From: Saposhnikovia divaricata
Lineage: Eukaryota; Streptophyta; Magnoliopsida; Apiales; Apiaceae
Direction: 5' to 3'
Assembly: GCA_036435485.1 (NCBI GenBank)
Contig: CM071598.1
Coordinates: forward strand, 143,386,148 to 143,450,147
DNA: 64,000 bases
Made by a program: the position numbers and the translations under genes. A model generated the notes under the pieces. It saw nothing but the letters and a program-made list of their open reading frames with translations, did no database searches and was not told where the DNA came from. Position 1 is the stretch's first letter; each line of letters begins with the position of its first letter. Positions 24,101-34,581 of this stretch are shown in pieces.

Positions 24101-24717
24101 ATCCTTCTTCACTGGCTGTTCCAGGTCGTGGTGTTTCTCAAGAGAGTCTGGATAGACTGGAATCAGTGCAGTTGGTTCATCAGAAGAGTTTAGACAAAGA
24201 TTTTCTTCTTTACTTCATGGCTGATGGGACAGTATTCAAAGTTGGTGAGGATGATATTGGCTTGAAATGTTGGGAAGAACTAGAGTATGTTCTATATCTT
24301 CTCAAGGTGAATAGTCGAAGGACTCAATCTGTTGCTAATGTACTCAGACAGAAGATGACTCAGAATCTGGCTATTAGAGGACAGAAATACAACAGCAGAT
24401 ACATTCCTAAGTACAGGGATTACCAAGGCAATCTCATTGAAATGAAGAAAGGTACTGCAAAGTTAAAAACTGATTTTGGAATCACAGTACTTGACTTCAA
24501 TACTCAGGCAGAAAAAGACAGATTTATCAGACTGGGTAATGAAATGAGAAGAAACAAGATTTATGATCTTAGGGCTGCTATTTACCAAACAGATGAAAGT
24601 GATCCTCAACTCAGAGAAATCAAAGAAGCAATGAAGATTGAACTTGAAAATGCAGAAAGAAGATTGCTGATTGATTATCTCAGAACCATGCCAGATCTTG
24701 AAATGATTAGAGATTAA
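21190..24717 (+). pseudogene. envelope-like additional ORF of E2 (one in-frame stop, no ATG at its start)
   Basis: The frame is open from 21133 to a TAA at 23734-23736, then again to the TAA at 24715-24717 in the same frame, about 1,170 codons. The first ATG is at 21307; the homologous start region instead reads TTGGAAATTC, next to a 10 bp duplication (TGGAAATTCT twice), so the initiator may be lost or supplied by splicing. The globular N-terminal third resembles the E1 ORF (WNFFFDC, YYARFCQMLFNACVP). Next come a Gln/Pro/Glu tract (about 22000-22110), a basic stretch, four copies of a DVIPAE-type hexapeptide (22507-22580), a coiled coil near 23150-23400 and a charged C-terminal domain. A CT-rich leader precedes it. 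No signal peptide or clear membrane anchor is visible, so envelope function is unproven. Confidence 0.75.
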
Positions 24718-24858
24718 GTTCTGTAAGAATTTTCTTATTCTCTATAGTTTTTAAGCTTAAACTCTGAATCTGTATAAACACTGTATCTATTTGTTTTGAC
24801 ATCATCAATTACTGTCATTAACTTGTACATTTTTGCTAATGAACAAGTTGGGGGAGAT

Positions 24859-25366
24859 TGTTAAATATAATTGATGTGTTTTAATCAGTGTTTAAGTGTT
24901 ACAGGGAGTTATCAGAGTTTAGCTGGAAGCAGTCAGAGTTTGCGTAAACTCTGACAGTTGGAAGCTCAACAGAGTTTGTTAAACTCTGTCTGAAGGAAGC
25001 GCGTCTACTGTTCAACAGTGATTAAAGATTAATTATGGAAGCGATATCTTTGAAGATTGGATAGCTATCAAAGAGGTCGTGTTGACATAGGAGACGTGTG
25101 ACAATCTGTAATTGATATCATTGTATAGGTGATTATTAGGAATATCAATTAGAGATTGTATCGTAGCTGTATGTTATATAAATACAGATAGGTTAACCCT
25201 AGAAGGGTATCGATAACGAATTATCATTATTGTAACCTAGCAGCTCTTTGTGATATTTTACATCACGAAGAGGGTTTGAAATACAAGAAGTTTTTAAGTG
25301 CATAAACGCTTTTACTTGTTAATTTCTCATACAAAGTTGATTATTATTTGTGTATTTGGCCTAACA
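24859..25366 (+). repeat. 3' LTR of E2
   Basis: 508 bp, with four differences from the 5' LTR by eye. The polypurine tract AAGTTGGGGGAGA ends two bases before it. The TSD TAATA follows at 25367-25371. Confidence 0.95.
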
Positions 25367-25474
25367 TAATAAAAATAAAATAATAATATTATAATATGAA
25401 TAATTAACTGATTAACTTTTCAGCTAAAACGTATCATTTTTTCTATCTTTTCTAATTAAATTCCTTTTTATTTA

Positions 25475-27150
25475 CTATTACTCCCTCTGTCCCATTCATT
25501 TCTATACACTTACTATTTTGGGGTGTCCCATCATTTCTATACATTCCAAAAATAGTAAAGTTTTAATAATAAAAAATACTATTACACCCACTAACTTTCC
25601 TCCACTATCTCAAATCTATAATATATAAAACACTATTACACCCACTATTTCCTCCACTATCTCAAATCTATTATTAAATATTAATAGGTCACACCACTTT
25701 ACCCACTTTTCATCTAACTTTACTCATTTTTAATAAATTTTATTGGTCTCAGTGCCCAAACTAAACGTATAGAATTCACCGGGTCGGAGGGAGTATATAA
25801 AAGCCGAAACATTAAAAGTTTTGTTGGTCGGTACCTATTGATTTTACTAATTTACCTTTACTTAATTACAAATAAATCCATGCTACTAACTAAAATTATC
25901 TATTCTATTTTTCAATAACTAAATTATTTCCTTTTTCAGTTACAATATAATATCTTTTATATTTTATTTTACTAAAATTTCTCCTTTACTAATCAATTTT
26001 CTTTTTCAGGTTAAACATAATAACTTTTCTATTTTTCAAAACTAAATAATTTCTTTTTTTAAGTAAAGTACAATATCTTTTATATTTTATTTAACTAAAA
26101 TTTCTTCGTTTTAAAAAAATTACTAGCAATTTTGTTTAATAAGATAACATAATTATATTATAATTAATATTAACTAATTAATTACATTTTTCAACCAAAA
26201 TACGTTACCTTTTCTCTTTTCTCTAACTAAATTTTTTTTTTTCCAATTATATCACGGGTAATTACCTTTTTCAGCCAAAACACATTACCTTTTCTCTTTT
26301 ATCTAACTAAAATCTCTCTCTTTCAAATTATATCACGGGCGGTTCTATTTAATAAAAATAAAATAATAATATTATAATATTAATAATTAACTGATTACCT
26401 TTTCAGCTAAAACGTAACATTTTTCCCATCTTTTCTAATTAAATTCCGTTTTTTTCTAGAAATATAATGGGCAGCATTAATTTCTCATTTTATAAAAACA
26501 CTAGGAGCAATTTTATGTAGTAAAATAAGATAATTAAATTATAATTACTATAAACTAATCAGTTACCATTTTCATCTAAAATATGTCACCTTTTTAATTT
26601 TCACGTTACATTTTCTATTTTCTCTAACTAAAATCTCTCCCTTTTTTTTATCACGAAATCTTTTCTTTTCCAATTATATCACGGGTGGTTTTATTTAATA
26701 AAATAAAATAATATTATAATACTAATAATTAACCGATGACCTTTTTCAGCTAAAACATATTATTTTTTCTATATTTTCTAACTAAAATCCCTCTTTTTCT
26801 AGAAATATCATGGGCAACATTAATTTCTCCTTTTCTAAAAATATTACGAGCAATTCTATTTAATAAAATAACATTATTAAATTATAATTAATATAAACTA
26901 ATTAATTACCCTTTTCACCTAAAACATGTTACCTTTTTTATTTTCTCTAATTAAGATTTTTTTTTTTCCAAATTATATCACTAGCATTCTATTTAATAAA
27001 ATAAAATAATAATTTTATAATTACTAATAATTAACTGATTACCTTTTTCAACTAAAACCTATCATCTTTTCTGTATTATCTAACTAAAATCCCTCCTTTT
27101 CTAGAAATATCACGGATAATATTTATGTGATTATTATTAAATCATCTTAT
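25475..27150 (+). repeat. second copy of the Helitron left segment plus diverged subrepeats
   Basis: Starting at ACTATTA, interrupted by the MITE and resuming with TATAAAAGCCGAAAC, the sequence repeats 12113-12678 almost base for base to about 26355. More diverged subrepeats of 120-170 bp then continue to about 27150. No coding potential. Confidence 0.8.
25481..25793. mobile_element. Stowaway-type MITE (Tc1/mariner), 313 bp
   Basis: Terminal inverted repeats CTCCCTCTGTCCC and GGGTCGGAGGGAG with TA target duplication (25479-25480 and 25794-25795). Removing it restores ACTATTATATAAAAGCC exactly as in the other copy of the host repeat at 12113. A reversed relative lies at 48207-48539. Confidence 0.93.
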
Positions 27151-27534
27151 TTAAAATTTAAGTCTCCAAAATTCATATTTTAAAAAAAAATAATTCAAAT
27201 TAATAAAAAAATTCATAAAATATTTAAAAAAAATCCGTGAATCGCACTAATTTTAAGCTAATATTTGTAATTACCAACCTTAAACATTATCCTTTAATGG
27301 TCACCCCTCAACAAGGATGCTCTAACCATTAGTCAAATAAAATACACTAAAATTCTCCATCCAATAACTCTTTGACCAACCATCCACATGTCAACCCGAA
27401 ATCTAACCACGCAGCTTGATTTCTCGCCAGTAATCCATCACATATGTATTTGGGTGATTGCCCTTTCTATCCATTTTTTATTATTTCTTGTCCAAAATAC
27501 CCAGACTCGTGAACAATCGTCCAAAATATCCATC

Positions 27535-27680
27535 GGATACGCCCATGATAGAGGAGTATCGTCGAATACGCCCATGACAGAGGAGCAATATATTGGATAC
27601 GCCCACACAAGAAGAGTAATTACTGGGACACGCCCATCAGTAAGGCGCATAAACCTGGGATACGCAAGTTTGTACGACGC
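27535..27680 (+). repeat. degenerate ~31 bp minisatellite around GGATACGCC
   Basis: GRATACGCCCA-type units begin at about 27535, 27564, 27595, 27626 and 27658 (period 29-32 bp) with a conserved AGAGGAG or AGAAGAG in the middle. A short frame across it encodes a repetitive peptide, but nothing suggests a gene. Confidence 0.75.
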
Positions 27681-27708
27681 ATCCCGTGTAACACATACGT
27701 GATATGCG

Positions 27709-27732
27709 TGATGACGTCATATGACGTCATCA
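27709..27732. promoter_or_regulatory. 24 bp perfect palindrome with two TGACGTCA boxes
   Basis: TGA-TGACGTCA-TA-TGACGTCA-TCA reads the same on both strands. TGACGTCA is the core bound by plant TGA/bZIP factors. No gene start is recognisable next to it. Confidence 0.6.
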
Positions 27733-28290
27733 TCACTTTTCTCAGGAAAACACGAGCTCTGGCGATTTACTGCGATTTCCGGCGAATGTCCGATGAAGCT
27801 CGTCTAACACCATCAGTTACTTTCCGGTTATGTTCTATACATCAATGGAATCGGCTTTTCATCCTCTACAACCCTATGCCATTAGTTTATCGTTTCTAAT
27901 GCCGGATTGTAAACCCCCAATTCGAACCTATACCCCGATTTTCCGACGAACTCACTTCTCCGTTTGTCCAGTTCCGACCACTTTTTGTTGATATTTTATA
28001 GTCCATTAGATTCGTCTCAAGACGATCTACATTCCTATATCACTATTAACTCAGTTTGATTACCGGAAATACAACCGAAATCGTTCAATGTTTTGCCGGA
28101 GAGAGAGAAAAAAAGACACAGTCGGAGGAGATGAAGAGAGACACGGGGGACGTGGGATACGCCTTCTCCAAGCGCGTATCCCATGGGTAGATAGGGCAGT
28201 GTATTTCAAAACGGGTATTTTGGTAAGTAGGGTAGTAAAAAAGAGGTATTTTGGGCATTCTTTCTATGCATTTCGGGCATGTTTTGCTAT

Positions 28291-28884
28291 TTTTAATTCT
28301 AATTTATAAGTTATTTATTCCGAATTTTTTTTTCATATTTACATACTATTTTTTGGAAAAAATGTGTATGAAAAATTTAACATTTGCTATCTTACAAAAA
28401 TAACTTACTTATTTCAGAAAAAAACATGTATTTTTTTTCAGAATAATTAACTTATTTATGTGAATAAAATTTTCCAAACAGGCCCTTCATCAAGTCGGTC
28501 CCTTTTAATCCCTTCACATATATCACGTTTAGCTCGATATTGGGTTAAATGACAAAAATATCATTTAATTTAGATTCAACTGTTTAAGTAGGTTATTTAA
28601 TTCAAAAACTTGTAGTTAAATTGATAAATTATTTAAAATTTTTAACTAGATTACTACCAATATTAGATATAATTAAAAATTAAACAAAAATGTGACATAA
28701 AATGTTGATGTGACACTTTAATGATTAATATGTTATATAACTTATACCAAATTTCCAAACGGATCATTCTAACTAAAAAAACATGCAATCAAGCCTTTGA
28801 ACTATTTGTTCATTTTATCCTTTTACTAAAATACTTATTTTGATTATGAGATGAAATTATTAATTTATAAAATCACATTAATTT
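28291..28884. other. AT-rich non-coding sequence
   Basis: No gene or clear element. The start (about 28545) and the stretch ending near 30500 show weak inverted similarity, perhaps an older element around the one at 28885. Confidence 0.4.
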
Positions 28885-29786
28885 AAGAGTAAATTTCATT
28901 TTACATCTCTTATCTTTGGACCTTTTTTCGATTTGTGTTTATATTATGAAATTCGGCACTTTGCATCCCATACTTCATGTTTTGCTTCACTTTGCACTTT
29001 TTTCGCAATTTTTAATTTCGTTAAGTTTGAATTTTTTTTCAAAATTTGACAGGGGTATTTTCGATATTTAGAAAATTATTTTTCATAAAAAATGAAAAAA
29101 ATTAAGAAAATTATATTTGTTTTAAAAAAAATATTTTTCGATTTTTAAAAATATATTGTTATAAAAAAATATTTTTGGGGAAAAATTATATAATATTGTT
29201 TTGGGCTGTTAACTTTGTTTTTTTTCAAAGTTTGACAAGGGTAGTTTCGGTATTTAAAAAATATTTTATTTTCAAATTTTATAAATATAAATATTTTTTA
29301 AAATGAATGCATTTTTTTAAAAAGCAAAAATGTTTTTAAAATATTTTTTGAAAATGATTTTTTTTTTTCCATTTTTTCTGAACTTATTTGAAATATTTTT
29401 TGCCGATTTGTTTTTTAAAAATGAAAATATTATTTTCTTGAATTTTTCTGAAATACAGTTTTCCTTTTTAAAATATTTTTTATTTTGTGTTGAGTTAGAA
29501 CATTATAAATAAGAAACTAATAAAAAAAAAAGAACATTAAAAAGAAGCAGATTTTAGTTTTAAATTTTTTTTTGCCAAAAGAAAATTATGATTCTTTTTG
29601 CTAAAAATACCCCTATCAATTTTTTTTTTTTTAAAACTCAAATTTAACGGAGTTAAAGATTATTAACGGACAAAGTGCAAATTGAAGCAAAATATGAAGT
29701 ATGAGATGTAAAGTGCCGAAGTTCATAATGTAAGACCAAATCAAAAAATGCGCAAAGATAGGGGGTGTAAAATACAATTTACTCTT
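28885..29786. mobile_element. long-TIR non-autonomous DNA element, 902 bp
   Basis: The first ~150 bp (AAGAGTAAATTTCATTTTAC...) and the last ~150 bp are imperfect inverted repeats: for example TCGGCACTTTGCATC and its counterpart GATGTAAAGTGCCGA, and CTTCATGTTTTGCTTCA opposite TGAAGCAAAATATGAAG. AATTT flanks both ends (28880-28884 and 29787-29791), a probable 5 bp target duplication. The interior is A/T runs with two related TTTGACARGGGTA stretches. No transposase; superfamily uncertain. Confidence 0.72.
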
Positions 29787-29791
29787 AATTT

Positions 29792-30506
29792 AAAAAGTAT
29801 TTAGTTCATATAAAAATAGTTTAAAAACAATGCATCACTAAAGTTATAATAATTTAAAAAACTTTTAATATATAGTTAGTAAAAAAAATAATATTGTATT
29901 TGATATCAATAATTGAAATACAAATTTTTAATAATATTGATTTACATTAATAGTATAATTTTTAAGAGAATAAAATTTTGATGATTTCTTTACGATATCA
30001 AGTAAAATTTGAATTATTTCGTAATTATAACTACATTTTTAGATTTCTACTGGGTAATAATGATATTATTCTATGTAATTTTTATTCAATATACGATGAC
30101 AAATTTTTTACTTTTTTGATTTTGATAAAATTTTATTTATTATTATTAAAATAAATAATTAAGATAAATTTGATTTATTTTAATGTTCCATGATTAAATT
30201 ACAAAAAAATTCGGGTTCGATGACCCACTTACAAGTTGGACATCAGTTGAATGATTTTTCATTATCTATTCCTTGAATTTACATATCATTTTTTTACTTA
30301 GAAAATGAGGTGGGCTGACAACACAATATTTAACGAATTTTTGTTAAAGTCAAACTCAACTAAATGGATGGGAAAGCTGTTTGAGTGATTAGATTGCAAG
30401 ATTTAATTGGTTGAGTTATGTATTTGATTTTTTTTTTTTGAATTTGATGATCCAACTGCAATTTAGACGTCACTTAAGTGATGGAAATATCATTTAATTC
30501 ATATGA
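29792..30506. other. AT-rich non-coding sequence
   Basis: No gene, tRNA or convincing element seen. The right end may pair with 28.55 kb as noted above. Confidence 0.45.
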
Positions 30507-30516
30507 TATATAACAT

Positions 30517-31536
30517 GGGTAAAACAACTAATTGTCATTGAAGTTACTAGTAACTTACAAGTAAGTCACGAAGTTAAAATATCTTTCAGTCAATTAATGA
30601 AGTACTTAAAAACTTGCAAATTGGTAATTGTCGTTAGTTCCGTTAAAAACTCTAACGAAAAGATGACGTAGATGCTGACATGGCACAATGAAACTTGCAA
30701 GTAGGTCACTGAACTTGATAACAATTTTCAATTAGGTCATTAGCCAAATTTAATTTTAAATGATTAAATTTTAAAAAAAATTCCGAATGATTTTTCTTTA
30801 ATAAAATTTAAAATTATGCATACCAATTCAATACATATGCTTATGAATAAATATAAGTGAATGAAAAGATAACAAGTTTTTTTTCGATAATGATAAAAGG
30901 TAAAAAAAAATCAAATGTTTACATTTTTTCCAAATAATTACACTTTAATTAAATTTAATTTGTATATACCGCTTTAACCCATATGCTTATAAATCGATAC
31001 AATTGAATAAAAATTTAGATATCTTTTTTTTTCATTTATTTAATTTACAATTTAAATAAATTTAGAATTGAACATATCAATTTATTTTATATGCTAACAA
31101 ATCGGTAAAAGCAAACAAATATTTAAAAAAAATATCAAGTTTCCGATGCATCTTTTTCGATATTAATAAGTGATACCAAAAGTGTAATTTTTTTGAATAT
31201 TAATTTTTTTAAATGATCACATTTTATATTTAGAAAAACATAATTTTAAAAAAAAATAATAATTTCGTTAGGTAGTTTTTGAATATTTAATTTTTTTTGG
31301 ATCATTGACCTAACTGAAAATTAGCACATAATTCAGTGACCTAACCGTAAATGTGTTGTCTTTTAACGGAGAACCGTTAAAAGTCAACATAATTTAATGG
31401 CCGTACAAATTTTTTTATGTTTAGTATTGTGATTGCAAGCTAATTGTAACTTCATGATGCAATTGAAAGTTTTTTTAACTTCGTGATATATTTACAAGTT
31501 ACTAGTGACTTTAATGACCAATTAGCTATTTTACCC
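30517..31536. mobile_element. Mutator-like MITE, 1,020 bp
   Basis: The ends GGGTAAAAC...ACTAGTAACTTACAAG and ...CTTTAATGACC...TTTTACCC form inverted repeats of about 100 bp. TATATAACAT flanks both sides (30507-30516 and 31537-31546), a 10 bp target duplication of the size Mutator-like elements make. No ORF. It shares the GGGT start and TSD length with the element at 49613-50139. Confidence 0.85.
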
Positions 31537-31546
31537 TATATAACAT

Positions 31547-32848
31547 ATATTAACTTAAGAATTCACATTGTCACTTATGCCTGTATATAAATTGAGTTGA
31601 GTAGAATGAATCGAGTGAATAATCATAATGTGTAAATAAGTTGATTCAATCAAACTTATGTATAGTTTGTTATATAATTTATACCAACTTACAAATTCTC
31701 ATGCTCATTCACGGATGTAAATGAGCTAAATCAATTCTAATCGAGTTCAATTTTATTATGATTGCATATTGTTTGTTTGAAAAATTATCAAATTCAGATT
31801 CAAGTTTAAATTAAATTAAAAAAGTAATTTGTTGTGGGAGAAATTTTGCACAACAAATTAGAAATTTGTTGTTGAAATAGCATCAATAAATTCGAGAAAA
31901 CTGCCAAAAAAACTAGAAGTCCGTTGTTGAAATAGAACCAATAAATTCGGGAAAATTGCCCAGGAAAACTCACAGCTAGGTCACGAAAAATACGAGATCA
32001 GGTGATTTTTCGGATGATCGGGCTGAATCTGCGGGAATAGAGCTCAAGGGTCGTGTAATCTCTTTGTGTTGGCCTGCCACGAATCCTGACTTAGCTGATT
32101 CATATAAGAGTGTACGTGCTCTCAGTACCTCAAGGTATTGTGTATTCAAAGAAGTCCAGCAAACTGCCTACATACCACTATTTATAGTGGATCAAGCCCA
32201 TATGTACTTCTGATCAGTTGGTTGTGAAGAATTAATATCCCATATGTGAAGGTGTTATGACTGTTATTTTCGATAATCAGCCGAGTATGATGTAGTTATC
32301 AGGTTACCAAGAGGTTATGAAGCAAGTATAGAAAGCTTATCTCATGATATTTATCTCAATAATGACAAATTTATCATGTAACTATGATGTATATTCTCAA
32401 ATAATTGAATAATTATCTGTTCGCAAGTGTATTTCGACTATAATGAAGTACTATTAAAAGATATGATGTTATCCTTATCATAATCTGCGATTCTTTAAGA
32501 TTCTGTGAACGATGGGGCTAGACAACAATTTTAAGATTAATGCATCATAAAATTCTTAAATATTAAAAATATTTATTAAAAGATATTTTTCTCGTTCTTT
32601 TGTAAGTATGAAAATTTAAATTTTGTCAAAAGAAAAAATAAGTGTGCATGCAAGTTACTAGTCAAAACTAATAAAGAAAAATCTTAGATTATATGAAAAA
32701 ATGTATCATCAACGTTTTGGTGATTATAGTTTTACCGAATGCAACAAACCGATAGTTACATTAGCCTAAATATATAGAGTCGTGTGTTAAAAGAAAAAAC
32801 ATATAGTCTAACTTTAGTTTCAATATGCACGCAGAAAAACAAGTGTTT
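31547..32848. other. non-coding sequence with LTR-like fragment
   Basis: From about 31830 two ~60 bp direct repeats (TTGTTGAAATAG... at about 31877 and 31932) occur. At 32170-32220 CTACATACCACTATTTATAGTGG-type sequence (a TATA box on the minus strand) resembles the LTR at 60.25-61.15 kb. This may be a fragment or solo LTR, reverse orientation; ends not found. No gene. Confidence 0.4.
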
Positions 32849-33652
32849 AACTAAGGTGAAAATTTCTTTTTTTTTCTAGTAATTTTATTAATGTGTGCAT
32901 TGATGAGAGTAGTGTGTATGCTTGGAGTCTTACATGTTATTATGGCTTTCCAGAGAGGGCCAGGAGGCAGGATTCGTGGAATCTTATCAGAAATCTAGTA
33001 GCTAGGTCGCCGTTGCCCTGGTGCATTCTAGGAGATTTCAATGATTTGCTCTACACCTCGGATAAGATTGGTAGAGTTTTTCATCCGCAGTCGCAAATGG
33101 ATGGTTTTCGTTTAGCTATTGAGGATAGTGACTTGCTTGAATTAGATTTGGTGGGTGGTCAGTACACTTGGGAAAGGGGCAGAGGTACGCAAGATTGGGT
33201 CAGAGAGACTAGACAGAGCATTTGCCAATTCAGCCTGGTGGAGTAGATTTTCGCTGTGTAAGTTTGTTGTTACTCATGTTGTGAGCTCTGATCATGATCC
33301 TATTATGTTGGAATTGTTGAATACAAATCTTCCTATAAAGCAGTTCAAGTTTTGGTTTGAGAATGTATGGTTGAAGGAAACTAGTTTCAATGAAGAAGTT
33401 ATCTCTTTTTGGTCTCAATAAATTAGAATCTCTTTCTTTGTTTATGGCCAAATGGGGGAAGGATTTTTTTCACAAGGTTCGTGACAAAATAAAAACACAG
33501 AAGGAAGTTGTAGACGGGTTGGTAAATCGTACTGATGAGGCAAGTGTGCAGGCGTATTTTCAGGAGAGGAACATTCTTAACGATTTACTGACACAGGAAG
33601 AAGCCTATTGGCGTCAAAGAGCTAAGGTCTTTTGGTTGGAAGATTGTAATAC

Positions 33653-33755
33653 TGTTAATCCCAGATCTTTAGGATGATGATTTTTGAATGGTCTTCGAAT
33701 TAAATCATTGAGATTTGATTCTGAGGTTCCATATATAATTGCCTTATCTTTTGCA

Positions 33756-33798
<43 letters not shown>

Positions 33799-34524
33799 AT
33801 TTATGGCAGGGATATATTTCAGGGATAGTATTCGATTTGATTTCAAATCCTAAAGGAGCCGTTGCTATGATCACTGATTGATTATTATGTAATCACTAAT
33901 TTATGATTGATTGATTCTTGTCTTCAATAGCCATAAACTCAAGGATTCATATCTAACGGCTATATGCTCTTGTGCTATATAAAGACAACCTTTCAGCAAG
34001 AAGAAAACACTCGAAGTTCTACTGCAATATAACTTATATACACAGACACTCAAGTTCATATACATTCTATTTAGAAGTTCCATTCATCGAGTTGTAAAAG
34101 TTTATTCATTTTACACACACTTGTGCCGGGTTGTGGCAATTAGATAGGGTTGCAAGTCATAAGCCAAGGTAGCCAGTGGGCTAGGTAGCAGGTTCGCTAG
34201 GAGACAGTTGTGTCAAGGGAAGGGTTCTTCCAAGCGGCTTTAAATTGTAATCGGGGAATCTGTAAGCTTTATATTATTGTTCTAATAATATAATCTTTGT
34301 GCTAGTTGGCATAGGGACTTGGATGTAGGCCATAGATTGGGTAGGGGCCGAACCAAGTGAAAATTTTTGGTGTTCTTGCTTTACATTCTGTCATTTACTT
34401 ATTGCTAATTATTCTCTCTGTTAGTTAATTGAGACACTCTCACACACAAAAGAGACAGTCTCATTATCAAATGAGACAGTCTCATTCATTTGACAGTTAA
34501 ATATATTGTGCTACTCGATTTACA
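33653..34524 (+). repeat. 5' LTR of E3
   Basis: TGTTAATCCCAG...CTCGATTTACA. It contains a (TA)n run (33760-33796), a TATA box TATATAAAG at about 33975, and near the 3' end the doubled palindrome GAGACAGTCTCAT (34464-34496). Confidence 0.95.
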
Positions 34525-34526
34525 TT

Positions 34527-34538
34527 TGGTATCAGAGC
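34527..34538 (+). promoter_or_regulatory. primer-binding site of E3
   Basis: TGGTATCAGAGC, two bases after the LTR; tRNA-Met type. Confidence 0.9.
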
Positions 34539-34581
34539 AGGTGCATTTAACCCTTGTTTAAGTGTTTATTTTGTTAGATCC

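Larger units (their letters stand above)
12679..25366 (+). mobile_element. Sirevirus-type Ty1/copia retrotransposon E2, complete, 12,688 bp
   Basis: 508 bp LTRs (12679-13186 and 24859-25366, TG..CA) differ at four positions by eye. The 5 bp target-site duplication TAATA (12674-12678 and 25367-25371), a primer-binding site (13189-13200) and a G-rich polypurine tract (about 24846-24857) bound it exactly. The order is gag (13248-15482), pol (15493-18822), a 2.3 kb spacer with tandem repeats and an antisense gene-like unit, then an envelope-like ORF (21190-24717). Young by LTR identity, but pol carries two in-frame stops and the envelope-like ORF one, so this copy needs helpers or readthrough. 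It is inserted in a Helitron-like element. Confidence 0.96.
12108..27261 (+). mobile_element. Helitron-like non-autonomous element, ~2.1 kb net, split by E2 and a Stowaway MITE
   Basis: The left end, A|TCTATACTATTATATAAAAGCC, has the form of plant Helitron 5' termini. The right end is CTAA|T at 27258-27261, preceded by CCGTGAATCGCAC, a decayed version of the GC-rich hairpin that precedes CTRR in Helitrons. Insertion between A and T without target duplication fits. Inside are diverged AT-rich subrepeats containing CAGCYAAAACRYATTA, CTAACTAAAAT and ATATCACGGGC. There is no Rep/helicase ORF. About 670 bp from the left part is present twice in tandem (starting 12.11 kb and about 25.475 kb). Removing E2 (12.69 kb plus TSD) and the MITE (313 bp plus TA) leaves about 2146 bp. 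Termini are read by eye; the classification is likely but not proven. Confidence 0.62.
27430..28290. mobile_element. possible TIR element of unknown family
   Basis: GTCCAAAATACCC near 27491 and the complement of GGGTATTTTGGTAAG near 28212 begin imperfect inverted ends; CCCTTTCTATCC and its counterpart GATAGGGCAG also pair. The interior is unusually GC-rich for the region. It carries the GGATACGCC minisatellite (27535-27680), the twin TGACGTCA palindrome and a 9 bp inverted pair GGGATACGC/GCGTATCCC near 28148-28175. Exact ends and target duplication were not found. Confidence 0.35.

Noticed and set aside
27388..27702. 104-codon ORF with IGYAH-type repeats
   Set aside because: It is the translation of the GGATACGCC minisatellite; no start context, codon bias or homologue recognised.
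28545..30500. A larger inverted-repeat element enclosing the one at 28885-29786
   Set aside because: Only weak similarity (ATATCATTTAATT near both ends) and no target duplication found; not listed as a feature.
33614..33881. ORFs with IYIYIY stretches on both strands (also 36900-37265)
   Set aside because: Artefacts of (TA)n microsatellites in the E3 LTR and in the hAT MITE.
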